A stretch of 64,000 bases of DNA from an uncultured Acidimicrobiales bacterium (GCA_938015295.1 CALLQB010000010.1:26544-90543); one strand, 5' to 3'; shown: positions 29,742 to 39,017, numbered from the stretch's first letter. Numbers and translations: made by a program. The notes: a model not told the origin generated them from the letters alone.

Positions 29742-30727
29742 CGGTGAATGGCCTCGTGCAAATGGTCGACCACATTGGTTTCCAATAACTCAGCGGTGGT
29801 CACCAGCGCATTGGTCATTGCCGACGCAGACGACGACCCGTGACTAATCATGCAGAGTCCGTTGACGCCGAGCAGCACAGCGCTGCCGTAGGTATCGGGG
29901 TTGAACCTGCGATACAGCGGTTCGAGAGCCGGAGCTAGCGCTCCAGCGGCCGCTTCGGCTTCGGGAGACGAACCAAAAGCATCGAACAGGCCGGCGATGA
30001 GCGTCTTCATTCCGCCCTCTAACGTTTTGAGCGCCACGTTTCCGGTGAAACCATCGGTAACGATGACGTCAGCCTCATCGGTCATCAGATCGCGCCCCTC
30101 AACGTTGCCCACAAAGGTTGCGCCAAGGTCAGCCCACGGTTCTTCGACGAGTGCCTTGTGGGTTTCTTTGACGAGAGCGTTGCCCTTGCTGTCTTCTTCG
30201 CCGATTGACAACAGCGCAACCTTTGGTACCTCAACGCCATACATGTCTCGGCTAAAGACCGCTCCCATCCGAGCGAACTGGCACAACATCTCCGGAGTGC
30301 AATCGGCGTTCGCTCCGGCATCGAGTAGCAACGTCGGTGACCCAACGAGTCGGGGAATCGGCGTCGCTATCGCTGGCCGACTCACGCCCTTTATACGCCC
30401 CATCCGAAGCAACGCACTGGCCATAGTTGCACCGGTGTTACCCGCCGAGATCATCGCAGAGGCGTTCCCATCACGAACCGCCTCTGCTGCGCGAACGAGC
30501 GAGGAGTCTTTCATTCGCCGAACGCTGGAACCCGGTTCGGCGTCCATGGCGATGACCTCCGAAGCAGCGAGGATCTCAAGGTCGCCCGTGTCGCCCAACT
30601 CGTCGGGTCGACCCACGAGCAAAATCGGAATGCCATGTTGCTCGGCGGCGACTCGAGCGCCAGCAACGATGTCGGCGGGCGCGTTGTCACCACCCATGGC
30701 ATCAAGAGCAATGGGTAACAGAGACAT
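29738..30727 (-). CDS. plsX: Phosphate acyltransferase PlsX
   Basis: LPIALDAMGGDNAPADIVAGARVAAEQHGIPILLVGRPDEL...SAGNTGATMASALLRMGRIKGVSRPAIATPIP...LLDAGANADCTPEMLCQFA. Confidence 0.96.
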   Translation of the reverse strand: MSLLPIALDAMGGDNAPADIVAGARVAAEQHGIPILLVGRPDELGDTGDLEILAASEVIAMDAEPGSSVRRMKDSSLVRAAEAVRDGNASAMISAGNTGATMASALLRMGRIKGVSRPAIATPIPRLVGSPTLLLDAGANADCTPEMLCQFARMGAVFSRDMYGVEVPKVALLSIGEEDSKGNALVKETHKALVEEPWADLGATFVGNVEGRDLMTDEADVIVTDGFTGNVALKTLEGGMKTLIAGLFDAFGSSPEAEAAAGALAPALEPLYRRFNPDTYGSAVLLGVNGLCMISHGSSSASAMTNALVTTAELLETNVVDHLHEAIHR

Positions 30728-30781
30728 AGAAACGACCCCTTGTGATCGTGCGATTATTTGGCGGCAGCCAGACGGGCTGTG

Positions 30782-30961
30782 CTACTCGACGTCGATAGCT
30801 TGGCGACCGTTGTACCAACCGCAGTTGCCGCACACACGGTGGGGCAACTTGGTGGAGTTACAACGAGGGCACACACTCTTCGAGGGCGCGTCGAGCTTCC
30901 AGGCCGACGCACGTCGACTCCGGCTCTTGGCTTTAGAGGTCTTCTTTTTTGGGACGGCCAT
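30782..30961 (-). CDS. rpmF: 50S ribosomal protein L32
   Basis: MAVPKKKTSKAKSRSRRASAWKLDAPSKSVCPRCNSTKLPHRVCGNCGWYNGRQAIDVE. Confidence 0.95.
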   Translation of the reverse strand: MAVPKKKTSKAKSRSRRASAWKLDAPSKSVCPRCNSTKLPHRVCGNCGWYNGRQAIDVE

Positions 30962-31081
30962 GGTTGCTCCTGTGACTCTCGGGTCAGCTAGGCACGAACG
31001 GTGAATCTTACCGGCAAGAACACGCAATGGTGAAGTCCTGCTCTGATGATCCGCAGAACTTCTGCCCGGCGGCCTCGCGCT

Positions 31082-31648
31082 CTACCGGTCGCTGGCGGCG
31101 TCGGGGCCGTCAAATGTCACATCAGACAGCGCCGCCCACCGCGGATCGATCGAACGGGCTGGCTCAGCTTCGGGCTCGAGGCTGGCACCGGGTTCGGAAC
31201 TTGTGGGGAAACGTTCGGGATCGGGGCCGACGCAGTTCTCTTGACAAAGCGGAGTCATCGGCAGATTCAACGCGAGGGTGTCGCGAACCGCTGGCTCGAT
31301 GTCGACCGTGTCGTAGCCCAACCGATAGGTCTCGCCTTCAGAATGACGAACTTCAAAGATTTCGTCGATGGTAGCCACGAGGTTTCCGGACACGACTTCG
31401 AGGCACCGACGACACTCGCCGGTCCAACCTGCACCAACCGTGCCAGTCATTGCCAGGCCGTCAGCGAGCACCTCAAGGTCGACGTCGAGATCGACCATCG
31501 TGCTCGATCGAACGTGTGCCGATTCGAGCACGATTTCGCCCATCTCGACTTGTTCGACGATGGCCCGGTGGGCCCCGACCTTGCCCCGAATGTCGGAGAT
31601 ACCAATGACGAATCGGCCGTCGGGACGTTGTGGATCTTCAGCTTTCAT
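31082..31648 (-). CDS. DUF177/YceD family protein
   Basis: From ATG 31648: MKAEDPQRPDGRFVIGISDIRGKVG...GWTGECRRCLEVVSGNLVATIDEIFEV...LALNLPMTPLCQENCVG; upstream of rpmF. The longer track ORF to 32107 is read-through. Confidence 0.9.
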   Translation of the reverse strand: MKAEDPQRPDGRFVIGISDIRGKVGAHRAIVEQVEMGEIVLESAHVRSSTMVDLDVDLEVLADGLAMTGTVGAGWTGECRRCLEVVSGNLVATIDEIFEVRHSEGETYRLGYDTVDIEPAVRDTLALNLPMTPLCQENCVGPDPERFPTSSEPGASLEPEAEPARSIDPRWAALSDVTFDGPDAASDR

Positions 31649-31661
31649 AGTTGACCGGACC

Positions 31662-32300
31662 CTACGAGCCGTCCTGGTCGAAGAACCCTCCGACGTCGCC
31701 GGTGTCGGGGTCGGGCAACGCAAGCGGGTCGACGCCAGCATCGGCGGCGCCACTCTCGGCCAACGGATTGCGCTGCAACTTGGCTCTACCCTGCTGCACG
31801 ACCTGCATCGTGCGCTCAAGCACATTCTCGAAACTCCCCAACTTCTGATCGCAGAAGTCCTCGGTTTCAAGTCGCATTCGGCGAGCGTCGGTCTCGGCCG
31901 CCTCAACGATCTCGCGAGCCCGCTTTTCTGCCGCTCGCACCACTTCAGTGCGCTCGACCATACGGCCAGCCTGCGTTTGCGCCTGCTCAAGGATGTCGTC
32001 GCCCTCGCGACGAACCTTGGCCAAAAAGTCTTCACGTTCTTTGAGTAACCAACGAGCCGCCCGAAGCTCATCGGGCATGAGGTCGACAGCCTTTTGAAGC
32101 AGCTCAAGGACCTCGTCCTTATTGATCATCGACGAGGTCGACAGTGGCATCGGCCGCGCCTGTTCGATCACGGTGATCGTGCGACGGATAAACGCCTCGG
32201 CTTCAGGAGCCTGATACGCAGGAGCACTGCTGGACGAAAGGGGTTCGACCTCATAGTCGGCAAGGTCGGATGCGAAATCGTTGGTGAGGTCGTCGCTCAC
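31662..32300 (-). CDS. DivIVA-like coiled-coil protein
   Basis: KVRREGDDILEQAQTQAGRMVERTEVVRAAEKRAREIVEAAETDARRMRLETEDFCDQKLGSFENVLERTMQVVQQGRAKLQ. Confidence 0.75.
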   Translation of the reverse strand: MSDDLTNDFASDLADYEVEPLSSSSAPAYQAPEAEAFIRRTITVIEQARPMPLSTSSMINKDEVLELLQKAVDLMPDELRAARWLLKEREDFLAKVRREGDDILEQAQTQAGRMVERTEVVRAAEKRAREIVEAAETDARRMRLETEDFCDQKLGSFENVLERTMQVVQQGRAKLQRNPLAESGAADAGVDPLALPDPDTGDVGGFFDQDGS

Positions 32301-32797
32301 TACGTCGTGCCTTTCGAGTCGTCGGGGAAGCGCTCGTTGAGCCGTTCGAGAACGGGCAGCGGGACCATCGATGATACATCACCGCCGTAACTTGCGATCT
32401 CTCGGATCAATTTCGAAGCCAGAAATGAGCGACGTGAGGCGGTGGGCAGAAACAACGTCTCGACGCCAGCGATCTCCTTGTTCATCTGCGCCATCTGCAA
32501 CTCGCTCTCGAAGTCCTGAACGACACGCAGGCCCTTCACAATGAAATCGGCTTCGACGTCACGGGCGACGTCGACCACCAACGTCGAGAAGCTCATCACT
32601 TCGACATTCGACAGGTGAGCAAAGCTCGCATTTAGCATCTCTTTTCGCTCGTCGAGCGAAAAGAGGCCACTGCCCTTCTGCGGGTTACCTACCGCAGCCA
32701 CGACAACCGATTCGAATAGTCCTGCGGCACTTTCGACGATCTCGAGGTGCCCAAGGTGCACTGGATCGAACGAACCCGGATAGAGAACCCTTGTCAC
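32300..32797 (-). CDS. coaD: Phosphopantetheine adenylyltransferase (GTG start)
   Basis: (M)TRVLYPGSFDPVHLGHLEIVESAAGLFESVVVAAVGNPQKGSGLFSLDERKEML...FLPTASRRSFLASKLIREIASYGGDVSSMVP. Confidence 0.96.
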   Translation of the reverse strand: MTRVLYPGSFDPVHLGHLEIVESAAGLFESVVVAAVGNPQKGSGLFSLDERKEMLNASFAHLSNVEVMSFSTLVVDVARDVEADFIVKGLRVVQDFESELQMAQMNKEIAGVETLFLPTASRRSFLASKLIREIASYGGDVSSMVPLPVLERLNERFPDDSKGTT

Positions 32798-32800
32798 TGA

Positions 32801-32866
32801 CTACCCCTTATTCCCTTATTCGGTCTTGAATTCGGTCTTGAACTCTGGCTTGATGCAGTCTTGCGG
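32801..32866. repeat. Tandem short repeats in the coaD leader
   Basis: Plus strand CCCTTATT x2, then TTCGGTCTTGAA (32819-32830) + TTCGGTCTTGAA (32831-32842), followed by degenerate CTCTGGCTTGAT and GCAGTCTTGCGG. Confidence 0.8.
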
Positions 32867-32920
32867 CGCTGTTGGCGGTGTGTATTGGTGTTGGTGGTGT
32901 TACTCGCGAAAGACCTGTGT

Positions 32921-33466
32921 TCAGGACGCTTGCTTTGGCTCCATGAACATCACCACGCTACCCCCGTACTTGCGCGTCCTAAGTATCGACCACGCATCAC
33001 CCGGGTCAACGGGACGGCCCGACTCGACAACAACCATGGTTTTGGGCAGTGCGTCGAAGAGTTCCTGCCACTGATCAAACGCGTACGGCGGGTCGACGAT
33101 AAACAGGTCGATGCCCGCCGTTGGATCGCCGTCGCGAACGAGCGTCTCGAGATAGGTAAAGGCGTCGCGGCGATGCACGGTCGCTTCGCCTGTCAGCCCG
33201 GTGGTCTCAAGATTCTCTTCAATCGATCCAATAGCCGGTGCCGTCGTATCAACAATGTGAGCGTGTGCTGCGCCGCGGCTGAGCGCTTCGATCGCCATCG
33301 CCCCGGTGCCACCAAAGAGATCACACACCACCGCATCGTCAAGAACACCCATGCTGAACAGCGCATTAAAAGTCGCTTCTCGAACTCTGTCGGTGGTTGG
33401 GCGCACGTCTCGACCCGCCGGAGCAACCAGACGCAGTCCTTTTGCCGATCCGGCTACAACTCGCAT
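32921..33466 (-). CDS. rsmD: 16S rRNA (guanine966-N2)-methyltransferase RsmD
   Basis: MRVVAGSAKGLRLVAPAGRDVRPTTDRVREATFNALFSMGVLDDAVVCDLFGGTGAMAIEALSRGAAHAHIVD...FIVDPPYAF. Confidence 0.95.
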   Translation of the reverse strand: MRVVAGSAKGLRLVAPAGRDVRPTTDRVREATFNALFSMGVLDDAVVCDLFGGTGAMAIEALSRGAAHAHIVDTTAPAIGSIEENLETTGLTGEATVHRRDAFTYLETLVRDGDPTAGIDLFIVDPPYAFDQWQELFDALPKTMVVVESGRPVDPGDAWSILRTRKYGGSVVMFMEPKQAS

Positions 33467-33480
33467 TCCACCAGAATAGA

Positions 33481-33645
33481 GTGCGAAACGTGGAAGTTCC
33501 TGATCAGATCATTTGTGTCGACTGTGGTGGGGACTGCTTTCTTCTCTCGTACCCACCTGAAGAAGGCTTTCAGCCCGGAGACATCATCGCGTTTCGTTGC
33601 CGCGATTGTCTCGACCGATGGGACATCGAGTTCAACGACGACTGA
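33481..33645 (+). CDS. Small zinc-ribbon-like protein (GTG start at 33481 or 33490)
   Basis: VRNVEVPDQIICVDCGGDCFLLSYPPEEGFQPGDIIAFRCRDCLDRWDIEFNDD; two CxxC knuckles; divergent from rsmD. Confidence 0.65.
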   Translation: MRNVEVPDQIICVDCGGDCFLLSYPPEEGFQPGDIIAFRCRDCLDRWDIEFNDD

Positions 33646-33695
33646 GCCTGCCGGTTGCGGCGACGCGAACAACAAACGTTGCGTCCGCTAAAGAA

Positions 33696-35870
33696 TCAGC
33701 CCTTCAGCAGGAAATCCGACTCGGTTTCGCCGAGGAACAGGCGAAGTTCGTCGGCCAACTCCGGGTAGTCGGCGAGATCGGCCTGGGGATCGACCAACTC
33801 GAACGCAACGCCGCGCGCCCGCTCGACCCACTCACGATCGCTACGAAGCGATGCCAGCTTCAAGTCGTTCTGGCCCTTTTGCCGCTCACCCATGATCGTG
33901 CCTTCGCCGCGAAGTTCAAGATCGACCTCGGCCAACTCGAATCCATCGGTTGTGCGGACCAACGCAGAGAGGCGCTCATCGCCATCGTTGGAAACCTCGT
34001 CAGCGAGTAGATGACAATACGATTTGTGCTGCCCTCGACCGACGCGGCCACGCAACTGATGCAACTGAGCTATACCGAAGCGGTCGGCGTCGATGATGAC
34101 CATCACGGTCGCGTTCGGCACATCGACACCTACTTCAATCACCGTTGTTGCGACAAGCACATCAACATCGCCCGCCCTGAAGGCGCTCATCGTCGCCTCC
34201 TTCTCCGCCGGCGTGACCCTTCCGTGCAACAACCCGAGTCGAAGGTCACGCAGTTCGCCAGAGCTCAGTTCGTCGTAGGTTTCCTCGGCCGACCGAACCT
34301 CGAGCTTGTCGCTTATTTCGATAAGCGGGCACACGACGTATGCCTGACGTCCGGCGGCGACCTCGGTACGAATCTGGTCCCAAACAAGAGCGTCGTCGAG
34401 CGGGCCTTTGGCCCACGAGGTCACGATCGGCGTTCGCCCGGGCGGGAGTTCATCAAGGATCGAGACATCAAGATCGCCGTAGACTGTCATCGCCGCTGTG
34501 CGGGGAATCGGTGTGGCGGTCATCACCAGTACGTCGGGCACGAGTCCTGAGGTGTTTTTGTCGCGTAGCGCTGCCCGTTGTTCGACGCCGAACCGGTGTT
34601 GCTCGTCGATGACCACGACACCGAGCGACTTGAAGTCGACCTTCTCTTGGATAAGCGCATGAGTACCAATGACGATGTCGACCTGGCCCGATGCAAGGTC
34701 GGCCAGAACCTTCGTTCGGTCAGAACCACTGACCCGGTTCGTAAGCAGTTCGACCCGCAGCGGACGGTCGCCGAAAATTGTCGACTCGTCGGTGACCGAG
34801 AAGTCCTTGAGCAATTCGGTCACACCGAGATAGTGCTGCTCGGCGAGCACCTCGGTCGGCGCCATGAACGCACCTTGATGCTGTCCCTGCACCGCGACAA
34901 GCAAGGCGCTGACCGCGACGAGCGTCTTGCCCGAGCCAACATCGCCCTGAAGCAGCCGATGCATCGGCTTCGGCGACTGTAGATCACGTTCGATCTCGTC
35001 GATGGCCCGGTGCTGCGCTGCGGTCAGCTCGAAGGGAAGCTGGCGATGAAACTCGCCGACAAGCGTTCCCTCGAGGAGGTGCTCGATTCCGGCGGACGTA
35101 CGCTCGATGTGCAACTTTCGCTGCACAAGTTCAAGCTGCACTCGGAGAAGCTCGTCAAAAACCAGACGGTCTCGGGCCATCACCGCGTCATCCATCGTCT
35201 CTGGATTATGGATGTTGTTAAAGGCGTGCTCGCGCGACAACAGGTTCCACCGATCGAGGATCTCGACCGGCACCGGGTCGGAGAAGCCACGGGGTGCACA
35301 CTTTGCGAGCGCACTAGTGTTCCAGCGCCCGAGCTCGCCGGTGCTGACCCCCGACTTCTCCGATTGCGGGTACACCGGCACAATCTTTCCGGTCTGATCG
35401 CCAACCATGTCAACGACCGGGTTACTCATCTGTTTTCCGCCCTGGTACGTATCGACCTTGCCGTACACGACGGCCTGGGTGCCGACGACGAGCTGACGTT
35501 CGCGCCAAGGCTGATTGAAGAAGGTGAGTGAGATTCGCCCCGTAGCGTCGACCAGCGTCGCGGTGACCATCGTTCGATTGCCCCGGATGCGCCGGCTGCT
35601 CACGCGGTCGACCTCGGCGAGGATCATGCCCTCTTCGCCAACCGCAAGGTCAGCGATAGCTGCCTGCCGGGTTCGGTCGATATATCGGCGGGGATAGTGC
35701 GTTAAGAGGTCGAGAACCGACGTGATGTCGACCTTCGCGAGCGCCTTCGCCCGCTTGGGCCCAACAGATTTGATCGACGTAACCGGAAAACTCGCGAGCT
35801 CGGCCAGCGTCAACGGAGGTTTCGGCTGGTGCGTCGATGGAGTGCTGGCAGCGGCGTCGCTCACACCCAC
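33696..35870 (-). CDS. recG: ATP-dependent DNA helicase RecG
   Basis: MHRLLQGDVGSGKTLVAVSALL...GAFMAPTEVLAEQHY...VVIDEQHRFGVEQRAAL...VLVMTATPIPRTAAMTVYGDLD...QLHQLRGRVGRG. Confidence 0.96.
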   Translation of the reverse strand: MGVSDAAASTPSTHQPKPPLTLAELASFPVTSIKSVGPKRAKALAKVDITSVLDLLTHYPRRYIDRTRQAAIADLAVGEEGMILAEVDRVSSRRIRGNRTMVTATLVDATGRISLTFFNQPWRERQLVVGTQAVVYGKVDTYQGGKQMSNPVVDMVGDQTGKIVPVYPQSEKSGVSTGELGRWNTSALAKCAPRGFSDPVPVEILDRWNLLSREHAFNNIHNPETMDDAVMARDRLVFDELLRVQLELVQRKLHIERTSAGIEHLLEGTLVGEFHRQLPFELTAAQHRAIDEIERDLQSPKPMHRLLQGDVGSGKTLVAVSALLVAVQGQHQGAFMAPTEVLAEQHYLGVTELLKDFSVTDESTIFGDRPLRVELLTNRVSGSDRTKVLADLASGQVDIVIGTHALIQEKVDFKSLGVVVIDEQHRFGVEQRAALRDKNTSGLVPDVLVMTATPIPRTAAMTVYGDLDVSILDELPPGRTPIVTSWAKGPLDDALVWDQIRTEVAAGRQAYVVCPLIEISDKLEVRSAEETYDELSSGELRDLRLGLLHGRVTPAEKEATMSAFRAGDVDVLVATTVIEVGVDVPNATVMVIIDADRFGIAQLHQLRGRVGRGQHKSYCHLLADEVSNDGDERLSALVRTTDGFELAEVDLELRGEGTIMGERQKGQNDLKLASLRSDREWVERARGVAFELVDPQADLADYPELADELRLFLGETESDFLLKG

Positions 35871-35937
35871 AACCTACTAAGACCCCCCGACAGCGACGGA
35901 GCCGAGCAACCGCCATCGCCGGCCCGACGCCATTGGC

Positions 35938-37605
35938 TTATTCGATGCCAACGTAGAACGGGTAGAGCGGCTGTCCGCCAACGTGTGCTTCGACCTCGAT
36001 ATCGGGATGGTTCGCCTCAAGCCACGCTTGGATGGCGACAACATCGGCCTCGGTCGAATCGGCTCCAGCGATAAGTGTCACGATTTCGTGAGTGTCATCG
36101 ATCAGATCGGCGAGCAACCCAGTGGTTGCTTCGATCATCGTCGCGGCGATCGACCGAATCCCCGAAGGCCCGATGCCGATGAAGTCCCCGGTGGTGACCG
36201 GTCCAACATCGGTTGTCGAGTCGCGGACTGCCTGGGTGATCTCGCCGGCTGTCACCGCATCGCAAGCCTCGGCCATACCCTCGACGTTCTCCTCCGCGGT
36301 GGCTTCAGGGTCATAGGCGAGCAGCGAGGCAAATCCTTCGGCGATGCTGCGGGTCGGCAAGACTCTGACGGTCTTGGTTTCCGATTGCTCGTCGACCTGC
36401 TGGGCAACAGGAATAATGTTCTTGTTGTTGGGAAGAATAACCACTTCAGATGCCGCAACTGCTTCGACTGCGGCCAGCAAGTCGGCTGTCGACGGGTTCA
36501 TTGTCTGGCCACCAACGACCAGCTTGGCGACACCAAGCGACCGGAAGATATTGACTACGCCATCGCCGACTGCCACAGCGACCACCGCCGAGGTTCGGCC
36601 GTCGGCCGGAACAGAAGATTGCCCCATGGCTTCCTGGACCCAAGCATTTTCCTCGAGCTCTTCGAGTAGATCGGTGACCCGGATGCCGTGCGGTCGGCCG
36701 ACCGCGATACCGGCCTCGATAGCTGCGCCGATGTCGTCGCAGTGCACATGACAGTTCCAGAGGCCTTCGCCACCGACCACGACGATCGAGTCACCAATGC
36801 TGGCCCAAGCCGCCTTGAATTCTTCGATGGTGTCGTCGGGAGCATCGAGGAAAAACATGACTTCATATTTAAGGTCGGCAATCGATTTCTCGCCTGCGTC
36901 GCCCTGCGCAGGCGCTGACGAGATCGCCGAGAAGTCGAGTTCCTCGACGACTGCAGGCTCGGGAATTGCCCGACTATCGACCACGTTCAGCATCGCGTCG
37001 AGGAACAACACAAAGCCGCTCCCGCCCGCATCGACGACTCCGGCGTCCTTGAGCACCTGCAGCATCTCGGGAGTTCGCGCAAGCGCGTCGGCGGCGCCGT
37101 CACGTGCCGAGTCGAGCACGGTGACGAGGTCGGTCGATGCCGAAGCGACCGCCGATTCGGCCGCTTCGCGTGCCACCGTCAGAATTGTGCCTTCAACCGG
37201 GTTGCCGACCGCGCCATATGCAGCGGTGGCCGCAGCGGTGAGCGAGGCGGCAAGTTGGCTGCCATCGATGGCGTCGAGGTCGCCGACGTCCGCGACCAGT
37301 CCACGCAGAAGCTGCGAGAGGATGACACCCGAGTTGCCGCGAGCACCCATCAACGAACCTTTGGCGATCGCTCCGCACACGGCCTGCATGTCCTGACCAG
37401 CAGCATCGAGTGCCTCGACGACCGATCGTAAGGTGAGCGCCATGTTGGTGCCGGTATCGCCGTCGGGCACCGGATACACATTGAGCGCGTTGATGGTGGG
37501 CCGGTGCGCGTCGAGCGCTTTGGCAAACACTTGCATCGTCTCGCGCAATTTTGCAGCGTCGAGTAATCCCCCGGAAGTCACGTGCTCAGCGTACCGACCG
37601 GTCAC
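35938..37605 (-). CDS. DAK2/DhaL-domain protein (FakA/YloV-like)
   Basis: INALNVYPVPDGDTGTNMALTLRSV...IAKGSLMGARGNSGVILSQLLRG...DAGGSGFVLFLDAML; upstream neighbour of recG and divergent from rpmB. Confidence 0.92.
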   Translation of the reverse strand: MTGRYAEHVTSGGLLDAAKLRETMQVFAKALDAHRPTINALNVYPVPDGDTGTNMALTLRSVVEALDAAGQDMQAVCGAIAKGSLMGARGNSGVILSQLLRGLVADVGDLDAIDGSQLAASLTAAATAAYGAVGNPVEGTILTVAREAAESAVASASTDLVTVLDSARDGAADALARTPEMLQVLKDAGVVDAGGSGFVLFLDAMLNVVDSRAIPEPAVVEELDFSAISSAPAQGDAGEKSIADLKYEVMFFLDAPDDTIEEFKAAWASIGDSIVVVGGEGLWNCHVHCDDIGAAIEAGIAVGRPHGIRVTDLLEELEENAWVQEAMGQSSVPADGRTSAVVAVAVGDGVVNIFRSLGVAKLVVGGQTMNPSTADLLAAVEAVAASEVVILPNNKNIIPVAQQVDEQSETKTVRVLPTRSIAEGFASLLAYDPEATAEENVEGMAEACDAVTAGEITQAVRDSTTDVGPVTTGDFIGIGPSGIRSIAATMIEATTGLLADLIDDTHEIVTLIAGADSTEADVVAIQAWLEANHPDIEVEAHVGGQPLYPFYVGIE

Positions 37606-37737
37606 GTCAGGCTAGAACTCCGGTGAGCTGGTTCTCGCCCGAGGTGGGTACCACTGCTGCGAATGGCTAAGCTGGTCAGCTGTTCGCAATGTGAGTGCCA
37701 CTACTGTCGCACCTTCACGGTCCCGAGGAATGTATCG

Positions 37738-37932
37738 ATGTCAGCTATTTGTGAAATCTGCGGCAAGAAGCCCCAGTTCGGCATGAACGTCAGCCACTCT
37801 CACCGTCGCACCAAGCGCCGCTGGAACCCCAACATCCAGCAGGTTCGCGCCAAGGTCAACGGCGGAACCAAGCGCATGCGCGTGTGCACGGGTTGCCTCA
37901 AGGCCGGCAAGGTCGAAAAAGCGGTTCGCTAG
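37738..37932 (+). CDS. rpmB: 50S ribosomal protein L28
   Basis: [64 protein letters not shown]. Confidence 0.96.
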   Translation: MSAICEICGKKPQFGMNVSHSHRRTKRRWNPNIQQVRAKVNGGTKRMRVCTGCLKAGKVEKAVR

Positions 37933-37935
37933 ATT

Positions 37936-38160
37936 ATGCAGGGCGTCATTAAGTCCTACGATCCAGGAACCGGCGACGGCGTCATTATGTGCGACACCGG
38001 TGACTTCACCGAGTACGACCTCGCAGTAAATGCGCTTGAAGGTTCCGTGTTTCGGATGCTGCGCCAAGGTCAACGCGTCAACTTCTTCGTCGACGAAGAC
38101 GGCCGCGCAACCGGACTCGGTCTCGGCTCCGAAGTCGACTTGGGAACCCCCGACCGCTAG
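37936..38160 (+). CDS. Cold-shock-domain-like small protein
   Basis: MQGVIKSYDPGTGDGVIMCDTGDFTEYDLAVNALEGSVFRMLRQGQRVNFFVDEDGRATGLGLGSEVDLGTPDR. Confidence 0.7.
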   Translation: MQGVIKSYDPGTGDGVIMCDTGDFTEYDLAVNALEGSVFRMLRQGQRVNFFVDEDGRATGLGLGSEVDLGTPDR

Positions 38161-38219
38161 TCGGGTTTCGAACAAGGCACCGTGGAGCTCGAACAATAAC
38201 GTGGGGTGCGAACAATAAC

Positions 38220-39008
38220 GTGGCGTTCGAGCAGTTCAAGCTTACCGATCACGTCGCGATCGTCACCGCCGCCGGACGCGGCATCGGCGCAGGCATAGCC
38301 ACGACGTTCGCCGAAGCAGGCGCCGATATTGTTATCGCTGCCCGGTCAGCCGAACAACTGGCCGAGACCGCAGCGGCGGTCGAACGGTTCGGACGGCGCT
38401 GCCTGGTAGTACAAGCAAACTTGGCCGAACCAGGAGCCCTCGAAGATCTCGCGGCGGCTGCGGTGGCCGAGTTTGGCCGGATCGACTCGGTCGTCAACAA
38501 CCTTGGCGGCACCTTCCCCGCCGCATTTGCCGATGTCTCACGCGCGAAATTTGAACGAGCGATCTCTTTCAACGTCGGCACAGCCTACGAATTAACCCAA
38601 GCCTCGCTCCCCCATCTGCTCGAGTCACCGAACGGATCGGTCATCAACATCGCGTCGGTCGCCGGCAGTATGGCCGGGCGGGCCATGAGCTCCTATGGCA
38701 CCGCAAAGGCCGCCATGATTTCGCTCACCCGGCAGCTGGCGCAAGAACTTGCGCCCAAGGTTCGCGTGAATGCAATCGCCCCGGGATTTATCGAGACACA
38801 GGCCACCGAACTCGTCACCACCAGCGATGAGATGCGCGAAACCGCGATCAGCAATACGCCGATGAGAAGATTCGGGCTACCGAGCGACATAGGAAATGCC
38901 GCTTTGTACTTGGCATCACCAGCAGCAAGCTTCGTCACCGGAGTACTGCTGCCGGTTCACGGCGGTGCCGAAGGTCCGGTCCTCGACTTCGGAACACCGG
39001 ACCTCTGA
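38220..39008 (+). CDS. SDR-family oxidoreductase
   Basis: VAIVTAAGRGIGAGIATTFAEAGADIVIAAR...VVNNLGGTFP...SVAGSMAGRAMSSYGTAKAAMISLTRQLA; GTG-type start. Confidence 0.92.
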   Translation: MAFEQFKLTDHVAIVTAAGRGIGAGIATTFAEAGADIVIAARSAEQLAETAAAVERFGRRCLVVQANLAEPGALEDLAAAAVAEFGRIDSVVNNLGGTFPAAFADVSRAKFERAISFNVGTAYELTQASLPHLLESPNGSVINIASVAGSMAGRAMSSYGTAKAAMISLTRQLAQELAPKVRVNAIAPGFIETQATELVTTSDEMRETAISNTPMRRFGLPSDIGNAALYLASPAASFVTGVLLPVHGGAEGPVLDFGTPDL

Positions 39009-39017
39009 CCGGTCGGA

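Noticed and set aside
31649-32107. N-terminal extension of the YceD/DUF177 ORF
   Set aside because: Overlaps the DivIVA-like CDS in another frame; a plausible ATG at 31648 begins a normal DUF177 protein.
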